Source: Aricia agestis (taxonomy: Eukaryota; Arthropoda; Insecta; Lepidoptera; Lycaenidae). Taken from it: 64,000 nucleotides of DNA. This document shows, in pieces, positions 1 through 10,862 of the stretch. How positions within the stretch are numbered: the first letter of the stretch is position 1; every line of letters begins with the position of its first letter. The notes beneath the pieces were generated by a model. That model worked only from the letters and a program-made list of their open reading frames with translations. It did no database searches and was not told the DNA's origin. The translations under genes were made by a program, and so were the position numbers. The stretch is from contig NC_056426.1 in NCBI RefSeq assembly GCF_905147365.1, forward strand, positions 10,744,001 to 10,808,000, written 5' to 3'.

Positions 1-57
1 TGAGAACGTGGTATTTCTCCGGTCGAGCCGGCCTATTCGTGCCGAAGCATGGCTCTC
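1..57 (-). repeat. interspersed repeat family A, edge copy
   Basis: End of the family A repeat (ends in catgcttcggcacgaatggg on its own strand), cut by the window edge. Confidence 0.7.
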
Positions 58-118
58 CCGCGTATAATATTTAAATTTTTTAAATAATATTTTGTGGACA
101 ATCATACATTTTTCTTTC

Positions 119-232
119 TACCGCACTCGGAGCCGAATATCAATTACTTAACTGTAATTAAATGACAATTATCTGTCAAAGTCTTCATTAAATTGAAGGT
201 TAATCATCATTCTGTCTCTGAGTGCGGCGGTA
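119..232. repeat. MITE, family I copy 1
   Basis: 114 bp bounded by inverted TACCGCACTC ends (taccgcactc left, gagtgcggcggta right). A related element lies inverted at 12353-12493. TA at both ends would fit a mariner-type target site. Confidence 0.6.
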
Positions 233-826
233 TGAGTATCTAGAAACCTTAAACTTACAGACACATTGCTCTTTGCCTCTTAACAAATGGATTGCATTTC
301 AAGAGGGAGACGAGAAAACGAAACAGAGCCCCTAGCCAAGACGTTTTCTTTATCGTTTCTTTAGAATTGGCGATCAAAATGCATGCACTTGAGAAAACAT
401 GAGTTGAATGTCGACTTTACAGTATCGAAAGCTTATGTCATTATCATACGTTTGATCAGCGATTATGTAAAGAATTGAAAAAGGAAATGTCTTGGCTAAA
501 GGCTCTGCAGACACATTTTATGATAGTAGGTGAGAATAGCTTAACTGTGACATCTGCCCCGAAGGCTCACTGCATACTTAACGAGTACAATGTCAATATA
601 AACCGCAGGTTTAGCGCTCGTTTCACACGTCGCTGCACACACTCACTGGAATTTAAATGTCATTTTGAACCTTATTTCTATAGTCATAAAGTCCAATAGA
701 CTGCACCATAATCTGAACATGGTGTAGTCAGATAGCTTGCACAGATTAAATGAAATACCGCTACAATATTGTAAACTCTGATTGTACTTCAACCAATTAT
801 AGTTGAAGTTTTTGGTATTAAGAGGA
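233..826. other. no gene recognised
   Basis: AT-rich sequence with short chance reading frames and no splice-consistent exon or recognised repeat. Confidence 0.5.
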
Positions 827-1660
827 GTCCACGCCGCCATTTTTCCATACAAACGTTGTCCCCTGTTTCCTCTCTGGATAATGCCGGTAGAGTTATAATT
901 TTTTTCCTGAATATCTATGGCCACTAATACAATGTCCCTATGTTTTCTTTTTTTTTTTCATAATTTAGTTAATAAAAAAGATCTTATGAACGTTCAAAAA
1001 CCCAAAAAAATGGCCAGGTTTTCCTCTGTGTTCAAACACCAAGAAAACAATACTGGCTAGAATATACAAAAAATTAAAACAAAGGAACACAGCTCAATCC
1101 TTGCTTTAATTCTTAATGAAAAAAGTACTTAAATCGGTTAAGTTTTGGAGAAGAAATCAGTGGACAACGAATCGATGATTTTCTGTTCTTTTATTAGAAC
1201 TTTTGTCGTGTTGTCTCTATCGCGCTCTGCGGTGGGAGCATAAAGTTAATATACCTAGCGGAATAGAGCAACAACCTCGAGCTGTCAAACGAAACCAAAA
1301 TTGGTTTTCATCTGAATCAAGAATCAAGATCATTTATTCACTCTGTGTGAAAACTATGTGTAGGTACGTATACACTTACACAAGCATGATCATGAACATG
1401 AATTCTATGAGACTAAATTGTCAACGTGCGGCACGTGCCGACTGGGCGTCAAAAAAAGAGTGCTGCTGTCATGTATCACACGTCTCTTTTTACCACGCAG
1501 TGTTACTGATAGTGACATCTCTCTTGCTCAGGCGTTTGTTTCTATATTCCGCTAGGTATATTAACTTTATGGGTGGGAGACTAGAGATTGGTGAGACAGC
1601 AATACATTTTCAAATAGGTACCTATTTTCAATTTCTCTAGCCAGTGGTGTATCCTCTTAA
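827..1660. repeat. repeat family D, copy 1, interrupted by a MITE
   Basis: The stretch 827-1238 plus 1572-1660 matches 36058-36705 closely (shared gttcaaaaa, atggccag, acttaaatcggttaagtttt, tctctagcc..tggtgtatcct). It is interrupted here by the MITE at 1239-1571. Family identity unknown; no coding remnant seen. Confidence 0.65.
1239..1571. mobile_element. MITE family C, full copy (8-bp target duplication)
   Basis: 333 bp with terminal inverted repeats CATAAAGTTAATATACCTAG... at both ends, flanked by an identical 8-bp duplication ggtgggag (1231-1238 and 1572-1579). No coding capacity. An 8-bp duplication fits hAT-type transposition, but the CATAAAG terminus is not the usual CAG of hAT. A 231-bp deletion derivative lies at 31925-32155. 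Confidence 0.88.
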
Positions 1661-1913
1661 TATGTCATATAACCTGTTAGTCTTATTGACTAACTGTGAT
1701 AGGTTGTGGATAGATCAAATAAAAGAAATTCACCTTTTTATATTGCGCTTTATTTAGGCTGAGCGCATTCGGTAAGGCACGTATTTACCCCAAGAAGGAA
1801 AGAAGAATAGTGTACAATATTTAACAGTAATATAAACTGTGACCTGCAGAGGAATCATTTGTGGTGAGAAGTCAATAATATAATATAATAATATCTATGG
1901 ACGCTTCACACCA

Positions 1914-2134
1914 CGTCAGTCTGGCCCCGTGCTAAGTACCTGAAGGACTTGTGTTACAGGTACTATACAACGGAAATATATTTAATACTTTTATACTATG
2001 CATAATATATTTAAGATTTTTATTATATCATACACATATTTAACATCGAAAACTTTTTGTTCCGTCGGCGGGATTCGAACCCGCGACCCCCGGCTTGAGC
2101 TACCAACGCGCTCACCACTGAGCCACAGAGGTCC
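1914..2134 (-). mobile_element. tRNA-headed SINE, family 2
   Basis: On the minus strand the element starts with a tRNA-like head at 2133-2059 (box A-like TGGCTCAGTGGTGAGCGCG, box B GGTTCGAATCCC). The 5' and 3' ends of the head do not pair as an acceptor stem. A body shared with 51847-51990 follows. A retroposed SINE rather than a working tRNA gene. Confidence 0.75.
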
Positions 2135-2163
2135 TCATCAATATGAACTTAACTATTCTTGTC

Positions 2164-2471
2164 TACGGGTGTAACAATACTAAGTGAAAATACTTTAGGG
2201 TGTGTACGTGTTCCTCGTAGAGACTTCACTGTGAAAGTAGCATCGCTGAAAGACCAAATTTGTTAATTGTTTTTAATGTTATTCACTTTTGTTTACGCCC
2301 CAGCGTCACTATAGTTGCCACATACAAAAGTGAAAAAAGGATAGTCTTTCTGAGCTGCTACTTTCACAGTGAACTCTCTACGTTCGTTCGTACGTAACAC
2401 TCGTGTGTACGAAGAACACTTACAGTGTACACACCCTAAAATATTAGCACTTAGTATTGTTACTCCCTGTA
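2164..2471. repeat. MITE family H, copy 1
   Basis: Inverted ends tac(a)gggtgtaacaatacta and tagtattgttactccctgta, with inner inverted segments around ctactttcacagtgaact. Related copy at 42693-42995. Non-coding. Confidence 0.7.
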
Positions 2472-3357
2472 TATGACAGGGTTTAAATTAAAGCGTATTA
2501 AGGGTCATGTATTCCAATGACTCGTTGCAAACTTAAATTGACTGTTGTTGTGTCTATGACAACATCGATTTAACTGTTTGTTCTTAGACAGTATTTGTAC
2601 TGTGTGGTCTGGTTATGCTATAATTGGTGTTTGTGGTTTAATTAGAACATTATCATAGTAAAGTATTGATCACCAGTGTGGTGATGACGGGTGATGCTGG
2701 AACCCCTGAAATGCCAAGGTAATGGAATAGAGTCTAGACTCTAATACACTCCGTTTAAAACAAACTTACAATGGGCTGTTATAATGCCATCAATTTATAA
2801 ATAATTATTTATATACTAATTATATACTTTACAAACTAATATAATAGCACATTATTTTGGGCGAGATTCAATTATTATAATTGATATTAATTTAAACAAA
2901 ATATACTATACTTTTTATAGAGTTCACTTGAAGACTAGTAGAGAGTTAATTTTGACTTCTATACTTTTATGCCAAATTTAACCGAGCAATTATTTGATAA
3001 GAACCCTTCTAGCGCTGCTACTTTTACAGTAAACTCTTTACGAGGGAAAGACACCGTAAAGTATTATCAGTTTGTTATAATAATATCCTTATACAGGATA
3101 CCATAATATCGACAATAGATACACATTTCTGTAAAATACTCCAACATTTCCTCCCTATAGTGTTCACAATATGCGAAATTCATACAGGAAGCCAATAGTT
3201 TTTGTTGAGGAACAAAATATTATCATGTAAAGAAGGGTATAACAGTGTCGTGAAATTTTAAAGGGTAGTTGTAGAAGGTAGAGCTTTATGTAGAGGTATA
3301 TAACTAACTATACTTCATTGCATCTACTTCCAAACAAGTGTTGTTTAAAATATTATT
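2472..3357. other. no gene recognised; small MITE fragment
   Basis: AT-rich; only a fragment near 3008-3042 (gctgctacttttacagtaaa) resembles the interior of MITE family H. Confidence 0.5.
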
Positions 3358-3532
3358 GCAAAATGTATGAAAGTGTGTCTGTCTGTCTGTTACCTATTTA
3401 CGGCCAAGCCTTAAGATTTCGCTCCTTATAGAGATACTAGGTCCCGGGAAAGGTCCTGTTTACCCCGAGAAATGCACGGTTCCCGCGCGAGAAACGAATT
3501 TTGGCGCAACGGAGCTGCGGGAGTGATCTAGT
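3358..3532 (+). mobile_element. Helitron-like non-autonomous element, copy 1
   Basis: Starts with a (TGTC)n-type tract, carries the family phrase gagttccgtt-like cores (acggttcccgcgcga), a short hairpin cgcaac/gctgcg (3505-3519, one mismatch) and ends in CTAGT at 3528-3532. A hairpin a few bases before a CTAG end is the Helitron 3' signature. Confidence 0.65.
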
Positions 3533-3914
3533 TCTATTTATATTGAAGCAATATGTACGCTTTCCCAAGCATTTCGCGACCGATTAGGCAACATGAAGCT
3601 TATATAACTCGTAAGGAGGCTTCACAGGACAATTTGCAGCAAATTGCCACAATTTGGCAACGCTTGTAGACTGTAGAGAGGGGGCAGAGGGGGGCATACA
3701 ACGAGACAACGGAATATAATTGTAGTTATATAAGTTACGAGAAGATATGAGACATTTTGTAAATAGAGCGATGTACTAACAGCCCATGCTTGTCTTGTAT
3801 CTAGCTGGAAACGTCACGTGTCAGACGAAGACAGGTGACTCGAAAATTCGCACGGTCAAAATGTATGCCAGCTTTTGCCGTTTTTGACTTCTGGGAGTGT
3901 AACCCAACTTATAT

Positions 3915-4085
3915 ACTGGTATTATAAATGCAAAAGTGTGTAAGTCTGTTAACTCTTCACGCCCAAACCGATGAAACAATAATTATGGAAATACTTTGAG
4001 TCCCGGAAATGGACATAGCATACTTTTTATTTCGGCAAAACGGTACGGTTCCCGCGCGATAACAATGTTGCGGGTAACGTCTAGT
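3915..4085 (+). mobile_element. Helitron-like non-autonomous element, copy 2
   Basis: Same family as 47265-47479: attataaatgcaaaagtgtg start, actttgagtcccgg core, cggttcccgcgcgataa, and CTAGT end at 4081-4085. The hairpin left arm is decayed. Confidence 0.65.
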
Positions 4086-4727
4086 TGTTCTATACACTTT
4101 CATTCAGCAGATATTTTACGTGGAGCTGTTTATTTATCACCCCTCAAAGTTGTATCTCACCCGTGTGTATGTCGGTTATATCATATCATACAGTGAATAC
4201 ACTATATTCCCCCAAGACCGCGAACTATGTTGATCGAACTGATATAATATATTACGAATCACTCGAGTAGATTACAAAACATGGGAATTGTTTTCCGTCC
4301 TGAACTTCTGAGTTATGAGATCTACTTTTTGACGCGTAGCTTGATGAAAATAAACATTTGCTATGCCAGAGGATATTCAAGTGCAGGGAATACTGTAAGC
4401 AAAATGCTATTATTCTGTAGACTGTAGAACACTTGAAAGCGTTACTTCTAGGGCTATTTCAATTCTAAAGCCGAACGAACATGCCCATTCGTGCCAATGT
4501 AGTGTTGCACGATTGAAGCAGCAGGCTTCAATCGCGCTTAACCAGCATTTTGCCTGTTAAAGTAAGTCACAAATACAAAATGTGTTTTGCTGTTACTGCG
4601 TTAGGTGTAAACCGCTAAAAGATTTTAATGTGATATAGTTATACCTAGAAAGGACACAGCAGGGTTTCCTAATAAACTAGATTCGAAACAATGAATATGC
4701 GCGCAACGTCCAGTTTGAATATTTCAC
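4086..4727. other. no gene recognised
   Basis: AT-rich; contains a small perfect hairpin gattgaagc/gcttcaatc near 4513-4535. The missing 5' FANK1 exon could lie here or further upstream, but no frame with start and donor convinced me. Confidence 0.4.
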
Positions 4728-5055
4728 GTTTTTTTTATGAAATAACGGGGCAAACGAGCAAACGGGTCACCTGATGGAAAGCAACTTCCGTCGCCCATAG
4801 ACACTCGCAGCATCAGAAGAGCTGCAGGTGCGTTGCCGGCCTTTTAAGAGGGAATTGGGTAAAAGGGGAGGGTAGTAATGGGAAGTAAATAGGGGAGGTT
4901 AGGGAAGGGAATAGGGTAGGGGATTGGGCCTCCGGTAAACTCACTCACTCGGCGAAACACAGCGCAAGCGCTGTTTCACGCCGGTTTTCTGTAAGAACAT
5001 GGTACTTCTCCGGTCGAGCCGGCCCTTTCGTGCCGAAGCATGGCTTTCCCACGCG
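4728..5055 (-). repeat. interspersed repeat family A, near full length
   Basis: Reads aacgtgggagagccatgctt... to ...atttcataaaaaaa on its own strand, ending in an A-run. Retroposon-like 3' end. Short frames inside are chance reading of the repeat. Confidence 0.75.
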
Positions 5056-5120
5056 TCTTTATAGCCGTTAACTATACATACAAGGAGATCCCACTGTCGC
5101 TGTACATTTTATCTTCTCAG

Positions 5121-5312
5121 CACCAGCTCCGACCTCCTCCACCGTCTACGCCGCTACTTCCCTCGCTGGTCCCCTCGCCCCCCGGTCGTGGTCTCCCGCG
5201 GCAGCCGCGAGGTGGTGCTGGTCTACTCCGCCGGGGTCTGCTCCCGGGTACCCGGCCTGCTGTACACCGTGCAGAGGAAGGAGAAGATCCCGCCATGGGT
5301 TACTGTGTATAG
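5121..5312 (+). CDS. FANK1: FANK1-like exon a: linker and first half of FN3
   Basis: Acceptor ttctcag ends at 5120, donor gtaagg starts at 5313. The reading frame starts at 5122 (one base completes a codon of the previous exon). It codes an Arg-rich linker (LLHRLRRYFPRWSPRPP) and then the first FN3 strands. GC-rich codons contrast with the AT-rich flanks. An interspersed repeat ends about 65 bases before the exon. Confidence 0.72.
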   Translation, partial: HQLRPPPPSTPLLPSLVPSPPGRGLPRQPRGGAGLLRRGLLPGTRPAVHRAEEGEDPAMGYCV

Positions 5313-8300
5313 GTAAGGAACTTGGTAAATATATTTTTCTTTCTTCTTTGGAAGTTGGGTGAAAACCTACTACTCGGATAAAAGTGCTAATATTTTAGCT
5401 TGATGGTAAGCGGCATAACAAACAAGTCTGCATTAGCAAAGCAATAGCTGCTGAACGAATTATGATATAGTTTTGTATGTTAACTTAGACCTGGACAACT
5501 AAGTTTTAACCTGATAATACTGAAGCCGAAGTAATGATTGTTGTCACTTACACGTTATATAATTTGTGTTGTCTATGCTGTATTATGTATATCGTTTGTT
5601 TCGCCATATCAAACTACTAGGTATGCGATTTTGATGAGGTATCAATATAGATTCGTAACAATTTCCTGGATTAGGGATAGCACAGGCTTCACTTGTGCAG
5701 TTGGGTAAATATAAATCAATAGTCTTAACAATGCCGCAAGTCACAAAATGCATACTGAAATTTCATGTAAAGTTTTATGACTCATTTTACATTATTAAAT
5801 ATATTTTTTCAGCGGTGGTAAAACGGAAGTAACCATCAAAAACCTCGCGCCGGGTCATCCTCATCGGTTCAGGCTAAAAATCATCATTAGAGCATCAGCG
5901 CTTGACAAGATGGCTGCCATGGAACCTGGTGATGATGATGATGTATTGGACGCGATCGAGAGCATAGTAAAGGAAGTTGGTGGTGTTGAAGAGAGTAAAG
6001 AAAATAGGAGGTAATGTGTAGATTATTTTGTACGATAATTAGTTTTGTTATATTTTAACACATTTTAAGACGGTTTATAATTAGGCCGTACCGATAAATC
6101 GAAAATGCTTTTATGTCTTAACTCTTAGGCATAAAAGCGGATTAGATCAAAGTATTAAGATTATAATTAAGAAAATAATATCTACCTCTCCCGTACAAAA
6201 TGAAACGAATTACCGTACGTCACTTCTGTTTTGTTAATTATCTTTTTTTATATGAGATTAATTTTATTCAAGCCGTTAGCTTATGACCCAATTTCACCAA
6301 CGAATGTTAAAGTTAATGCTCGAATTATTATTAGTATCACATTACCTTTTAATTTTTCATATACTGAATGAAATCGAACACACGTTGGTGAAATTGGGCC
6401 TAAGCCCAATATCATTCTAATCATATATGAACTTTCTCCAGCCCTTCCCACCAACCCTGGTTGGAGTCCAGGTGGTCTGAGGAGGTGTGGGCGAGCACGG
6501 ACTCCGAGGGCACCTCCGCCGCCTGCTTCTGCATGGCCGTGCGCTGCGGGTACCTCGTGCAGGTGTGCTTCGCCATCAGTGGGCAGGCTCACTTGAATTT
6601 TATTTTATTATTATGAAGATGCGCACACTTATCGCTTGATGTTGTTGAGTTTATTTGATAAAATATGATAAGATGCTAAAGTTTTCGTGACATTTTTAAG
6701 GCTATTTAATAGTTTAAGTAAAAATTTTAGAAATCTATGCACTAATGTCATATACATTCTAGCGTAAAACCCTACTATTGCCTCTTGTCATACATTTTCA
6801 ATTTTTTAAACTCATTTCATTTAGTTTTGAACTTCTCAAAGATTCACTTATTGTCTGTTGGCTGATGTAAATTGTAATCTCCAGGTGCAGCAGATGCTGG
6901 AGGCTCGTCCGGAGCTGGTGGGCGTGGTCAACAGCAGCAGCGGCCTGACGCCGCTCGCCACCGCCGCCAGGAGAGGTACCTCCCACATGGTTCTGATATC
7001 CTGGTACCATTAAAGAAATTGATTTGATATATAATAGCTCCCACACCGGTTTCGGTGACGGTGGCCGGTTTCATTGAAACCAGGCCAGCTACGCAGGAGT
7101 AATTTTATAGTGCCCAAGTGTGTGCGCAGTACACAAGAGCACTCGCTATTCCTTTACTCTCATAACCCAGTGGGACGGAAGACCGACACGACCGGCGAGA
7201 GATCAGGCGCAGGACCGACTTTTTACATGCCCATCCGACGCATGGATCATCTTACTTGTCAGACAAACAGGTGATCAGCCTGCATCGTCCTAACCAAACT
7301 TGGAAATAACATGTTTCCAACGCGGGAATCGAACCCACGACCTCCGAGTCAAGAGCCGCGCTCTTTACCACTAGACCACGGAGGCGCTTTGATAGACAGT
7401 TGAGGAACCCACGTCATTTGGTAAGATTATGTCAATTCAATGTGATCTGTCGACTGGATTGACATAAATCGACCAAATTAAGCAGGTTCGTCATGTGGGC
7501 GATGTGGCTATAAATCAACTTCTCTGATATGAATTAAATAATAGCTAAACTTTAATTTAGTGAAGATTTTGAAACTCCTCCATATTATTATATTTTGTGT
7601 CAAACGCACCATTTAATTAAAGTTAAGCAAATTTTGTTAATAGTATGTTTTAGTGCGGCCGTAAGACTACTAGAAGTTTTTGTTACAAGAGAATGTCTCA
7701 TTTTTACATAATATTATGTTTGCCGAACAACTATAATACTACTAATTTAAATCTCACGTAAAAACCGTCCAAAAGCAAAATATAATGTCCCAATAATTTG
7801 ATTAAGTTTCTTGTTTACGTTTAGGTCGAAATGAATCAAAAAGAAGTGTATAAAGTAAATGTCGAATAATTCGCTACTTAGATTCGGCAGTGATAGAGTC
7901 AAATTGACTGTGAACAGTAATGGAGGCGCAAAAAAGACATTAGAGAAGTACTTTCTCAGAAATGGAAGCTCAAAGCGAAATTATTTGTACGTATTTTTCT
8001 TTCGTTTCATATATTGAGTCTTTGTATACTTAGGGCTATTTGCGTAAGAAAAGTACAGTTAAATGTTTAACTAATACATTTATAACTAACTATAATCATA
8101 TCATGTTGTGATGTAATTTCCCGGGGCAAATGGTGCGTTTCCATCGAAAATGTTTTTGAGAAATTAACAGAATTGCTTTATTTGCATAAGCTAATACTCG
8201 ATGCAAGTCTAATGGAAATGTTAAAGTACACAAAGTAACCTCATTCATCGCAATGGCTACGGTTGTACTCGTAGTAATTTTCGACAATGCTTGCTTTATT

Positions 8301-10443
8301 TTACGTGGAAATATTTTAACAGCTTTGATCTTGAGAAGACAGGAACAAAGTCCAGTGGAGCTTCATCTTCTTATCTGTCATAAGAAGATGAAGCTCCACT
8401 GGAGCTTACCATACTGCTACTACATAAATGTTTTCTCAGCCGTGGTTCATCTCCAGGAGACACGAGCATGGTCCGGCAGCTGCTGGCGTCGGGCGCGGAG
8501 GTGGACCAGCGGTCGGCACACGGGCGGACGGCACTGCACGTGGCGACCCTACACCACCACCTCGACACGGCGCACCTGCTGCTGGCCAGCGGGGCCGACT
8601 ACACCGTGAGGATGTTAGCTAGATGTTCGCAGAATAGTTTGTGTCACTTGTGCACGAATTCAAATTGTGTTCTTTACGGACGTTGAAGAAGACAAAGCAG
8701 TTCCTGTAATATGCAAAAGGAGCATGCCTTCTACATAAACGGGACCTAGCCATATCTAAGGCGATTAGAATCGGAATAAGACTTTACAAACGAGGATTTA
8801 ATATTGGAGTATTTAACTCTCCCTACCTTTCTCTAAAATTCATACGTAAACTTCTCGTGAAATGGACACTTAGCGACAGATCAATGGTAGGATTGCTACG
8901 TGTTCTATGACCGGAAGATGATGATGGTGATTGTTCCAGTTACGAGACGTGAACGGCATGCGTATAGAGCACTTTGCTGTGGACAGCGGCGCGCTGGACG
9001 CGCTGCGCTTGGCGGCGGGAAGGGGCGACATCAGAGTCAAGGACAACAACGGATGGACGCCGCTGTTTAGAGCTGGTGGGTCTAAGTCTAAGCTCTCGGA
9101 ACTTCCAGTAATAACTGTGTGCCGTCGTCGTTTTGACTGTAAGGTCTCTTTCTATCTCATTTAGTTGTTGCACACGTGAGTCAGACATCCCAAGATCGAA
9201 GTTTCGAGGATTGAGATTCGAATCCCTGATGTGTGCCTATTTTAATTTTGACCAAAATGCTCAACTTCCTTTGTACTCGCTATATTAGTATTCCATTTCC
9301 ATGCGTAAATAAGCTTGCGATAGTTCTTCATACACATCGTATTCAAGCGATTTGACGTGTCTTTGCACATGCATGATGCACCGCCCTGACACTCTATGAA
9401 ACGGCAATGTACGCTATTCTCTATCTAGCAACCAGACTTTACAATTAGTATTGAATTCTTTGATTACATTGAAATTGTTATGAATCGTTATGGATAGACC
9501 CTAAATATGCTTATTTCCCCAGTGGTCCATGGTGCGTCTTCAGAGATGGTAGCTGAGCTGCTGGCGCGGGGCAGCGAGGTGGACGTCACAGACCGTCGAG
9601 GACTCACCCTGACGGCCGCAGCGCGCCTGCTGAGGGGCAGACTGTGAGTAGATAGAGTAGAATGAAAATACTGCCATCTTTATTAACTTCAATTTTGGTT
9701 ACAATTGCCAATACATGCTTACTTATATATATAACTAACTAACGTGGGAGAGTCATGCTTCGGCATGAATGGGCCGGCTCGACCGGAGAAATACCACGTT
9801 CTCACAGAAAACCGGCGTGTTTCGCCTAGTGAGTGAGTTTACCGGAGGCCCAATCCCCTACCCCATTTCCTTCCCTACCCTCCCCTATTCCCTCCCCTTC
9901 CCCGATTCCGATTCCGAGATTCCAATTATATATATATAGCGATATCGATCTAGCTAGGAATCATTTTTAGAAAATGTCATTTTATTCGTGTTTAATCGAA
10001 TACCGAGCGAAGCTCGGTCAAATAGCTAGTACTAAATGACATCAAAACTTTTTCATTATTTAGTTGTATAATCCTAGTCGGGCCATGATGGCTGGCACTA
10101 TTATTGCACGCATAATGCTATCTGCAGCACGTTCGTAGTCGTTTAATGATGTCTCCATCATCATGGGCTAAAGTGACATTGACAGAATAGCGTGAATAGA
10201 AAACACGTGTCTCATGAATGTCATTTAACAAGAAGACGGTGCTAGTCTGGCGTTAACTACCAAAAGACTTTCGTCAAAACGTTTTCACTTCGTTAATTAT
10301 GTTTTTTGTATGGCAGAGGCGCGAACCGCGACTCCATCCTGAAGCTGGTGGACAGTCAGTACCAGCACGAAAAGGCGCTCGCCAACTTCACGCGCATCAC
10401 CAAGAAGATATCCAGCATACACTCCCTGCTCGCCAGGAAATAG
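5121..10443 (+). CDS. FANK1: FANK1-like protein (FN3 plus ankyrin repeats), 5' exon missing
   Basis: Eight exons (5121-5312, 5813-6010, 6442-6562, 6885-6975, 8457-8605, 8940-9075, 9523-9643, 10317-10443) join with consistent phases into 377 residues ending at TAG 10441. Residues about 22-95 read as a fibronectin type III domain (strand motifs EVVLVYSAG, LLYTVQRKEKIPPWVTVY, APGHPHRFRLKI). Residues about 148-335 hold roughly six ankyrin repeats, e.g. HGRTALHVATLHHHLDTAHL and NGWTPLFRAVVHGASSEMVA. FN3 followed by ankyrin repeats is the architecture of FANK1, which in mammals is a testis-enriched protein; a role in sperm or cilia here is inference. The first exon listed begins in mid-codon and no in-frame ATG precedes it before a stop at 5062, so an upstream exon is needed; I could not place it. 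An unrelated FN3/ankyrin protein is the main alternative. Confidence 0.72.
5813..6010 (+). CDS. FANK1: FANK1-like exon b: end of FN3 and acidic linker
   Basis: Acceptor attttttcag ends at 5812; donor gtaatg starts at 6011. The first codons complete the FN3 fold (KTEVTIKNLAPGHPHRFRLK), followed by an Asp/Glu-rich linker with DDDD and VEESKENR. Phase carries two bases to the next exon. Confidence 0.72.
6442..6562 (+). CDS. FANK1: FANK1-like exon c: start of ankyrin region
   Basis: Acceptor ttctccag ends at 6441; donor gtgtgc at 6563. Codes WLESRWSEEVWASTDSEG then GTSAACFCMAVRCGYLVQ, the first helix of an ankyrin-like repeat. Ends on a codon boundary. Confidence 0.7.
6885..6975 (+). CDS. FANK1: FANK1-like exon d: ankyrin repeats 1-2
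   Basis: Acceptor aatctccag ends at 6884; donor gtacct at 6976. Codes VQQMLEARPELVGVVNSSSG and then the ankyrin signature LTPLATAARRG. Confidence 0.75.
7030..7386 (-). mobile_element. tRNA-headed SINE, family 1, full copy
   Basis: Minus-strand tRNA-like head from 7385 (GCCTCCGTGGTCTAGTGGTA, box B GGTTCGATTCCC), then a body shared with 46673-46897 and an AT-rich tail. Flanked by tttgata at 7023-7029 and 7388-7394, a possible 7-bp target duplication. The head folds poorly as a tRNA because its ends do not pair. It lies in a FANK1 intron. Confidence 0.8.
7395..7505. repeat. MITE family F, short copy
   Basis: Imperfect inverted ends (cccacgtcatttggt left, accaaattaagcaggttcgt right) and tgtcaattcaa/ttgacataa. 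Resembles the outer element at 30713-30989. Directly abuts the SINE. Confidence 0.45.
7506..8350. other. FANK1 intron, no further feature
   Basis: AT-rich intron sequence with no recognised repeat or exon. Confidence 0.5.
8351..8403. repeat. perfect hairpin before FANK1 exon e
   Basis: Arms 8351-8373 and 8381-8403 (tccagtggagcttcatcttc... and its exact complement), 23 bp each, with a 7-base loop tctgtca. It ends 53 bases before the acceptor of exon e. Confidence 0.85.
8457..8605 (+). CDS. FANK1: FANK1-like exon e: ankyrin repeats 2-3
   Basis: Acceptor catctccag ends at 8456; donor gtgagg at 8606. Codes the clearest ankyrin repeats of the gene: MVRQLLASGAEVDQRSAHGR and TALHVATLHHHLDTAHLLLA. 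A 23-bp-arm hairpin lies 53 bases before the acceptor. Confidence 0.8.
8940..9075 (+). CDS. FANK1: FANK1-like exon f: ankyrin repeats 4-5
   Basis: Acceptor ttgttccag ends at 8939; donor gtgggt at 9076. Codes a divergent repeat (GALDALRLAAGRGDIRVKD) then the start of a canonical one (NNGWTPLFRA). Confidence 0.75.
9523..9643 (+). CDS. FANK1: FANK1-like exon g: ankyrin repeats 5-6
   Basis: Acceptor tttccccag ends at 9522; donor gtgagt at 9644. Codes VVHGASSEMVAELLARGSEV and DVTDRRGLTLTAAARLLRGR. Confidence 0.75.
9741..9904 (+). repeat. interspersed repeat family A, truncated
   Basis: Starts aacgtgggagagtcatgctt and breaks off in the pyrimidine-rich tract (ccctaccctcccctattccc). Confidence 0.75.
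9905..10056 (+). repeat. possible second Helitron-type 3' end
   Basis: Contains the hairpin accgagc-ga-agctcggt followed by caaatag and CTAGT. This hairpin plus CTAGT layout resembles a Helitron terminus of another family. The 5' end is not defined. Confidence 0.4.
10317..10443 (+). CDS. FANK1: FANK1-like terminal exon h
   Basis: Acceptor tgtatggcag ends at 10316. Codes a helical, basic C-terminus (ILKLVDSQYQHEKALANFTR then ITKKISSIHSLLARK) and stops at TAG 10441-10443. Confidence 0.75.
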
Positions 10444-10856
10444 AACATACAACATACTAGATGACCGGGAGACGTTGTTTTGCCATTGTGTGGGAATATG
10501 CTAGAGCCCATTGTTTCAGGCGTCATGTATGTTACGTTCGTGGCACCAACCCCAACCACATCGTTCAATCTACGAGCAGCATTGGGTTGGGGACGGTACT
10601 CTAATGCCGAATAACGGAGCCACAATAGATCCTCAACACTCAAGGATCGCAATGACATCAGGGCTACTTGACCTGCCTTCAGCATAAAAAAATGTTACGT
10701 TATTTCGGATATGAATACTAAATGCTGGCAAAATATTTCACACTTACAGGATAAAACATACAAAGTTTCAACACGATCTGTCCAGTCGTTTCGGTGATGA
10801 TTGATAAAAAATACCGTAACAAAACAATTTTTATTATAATATCAAATTCACATTAA

Positions 10857-10862
10857 AATAAA
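10857..10862 (+). terminator. candidate poly(A) signal of FANK1-like gene
   Basis: AATAAA about 415 bases after the stop codon, the first perfect hexamer I found downstream on the plus strand. Confidence 0.45.

Noticed and set aside
475..699. Small plus-strand frame
   Set aside because: No codon bias, splice sites or homology; AT-rich chance frame.
1203..1640. 145-residue plus-strand frame
   Set aside because: Runs through repeat D and the inserted MITE, so it is a chance frame across transposon DNA.
2059..2133. tRNA gene on the minus strand
   Set aside because: Boxes A and B are present but the acceptor stem does not pair, and the sequence continues into a repeated SINE body.
6281..6592. 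103-residue minus-strand frame
   Set aside because: Antisense to FANK1 exon c and extends into introns.
7314..7385. tRNA gene on the minus strand
   Set aside because: Same reasoning: tRNA-like head of a SINE with a second headless copy at 46673.
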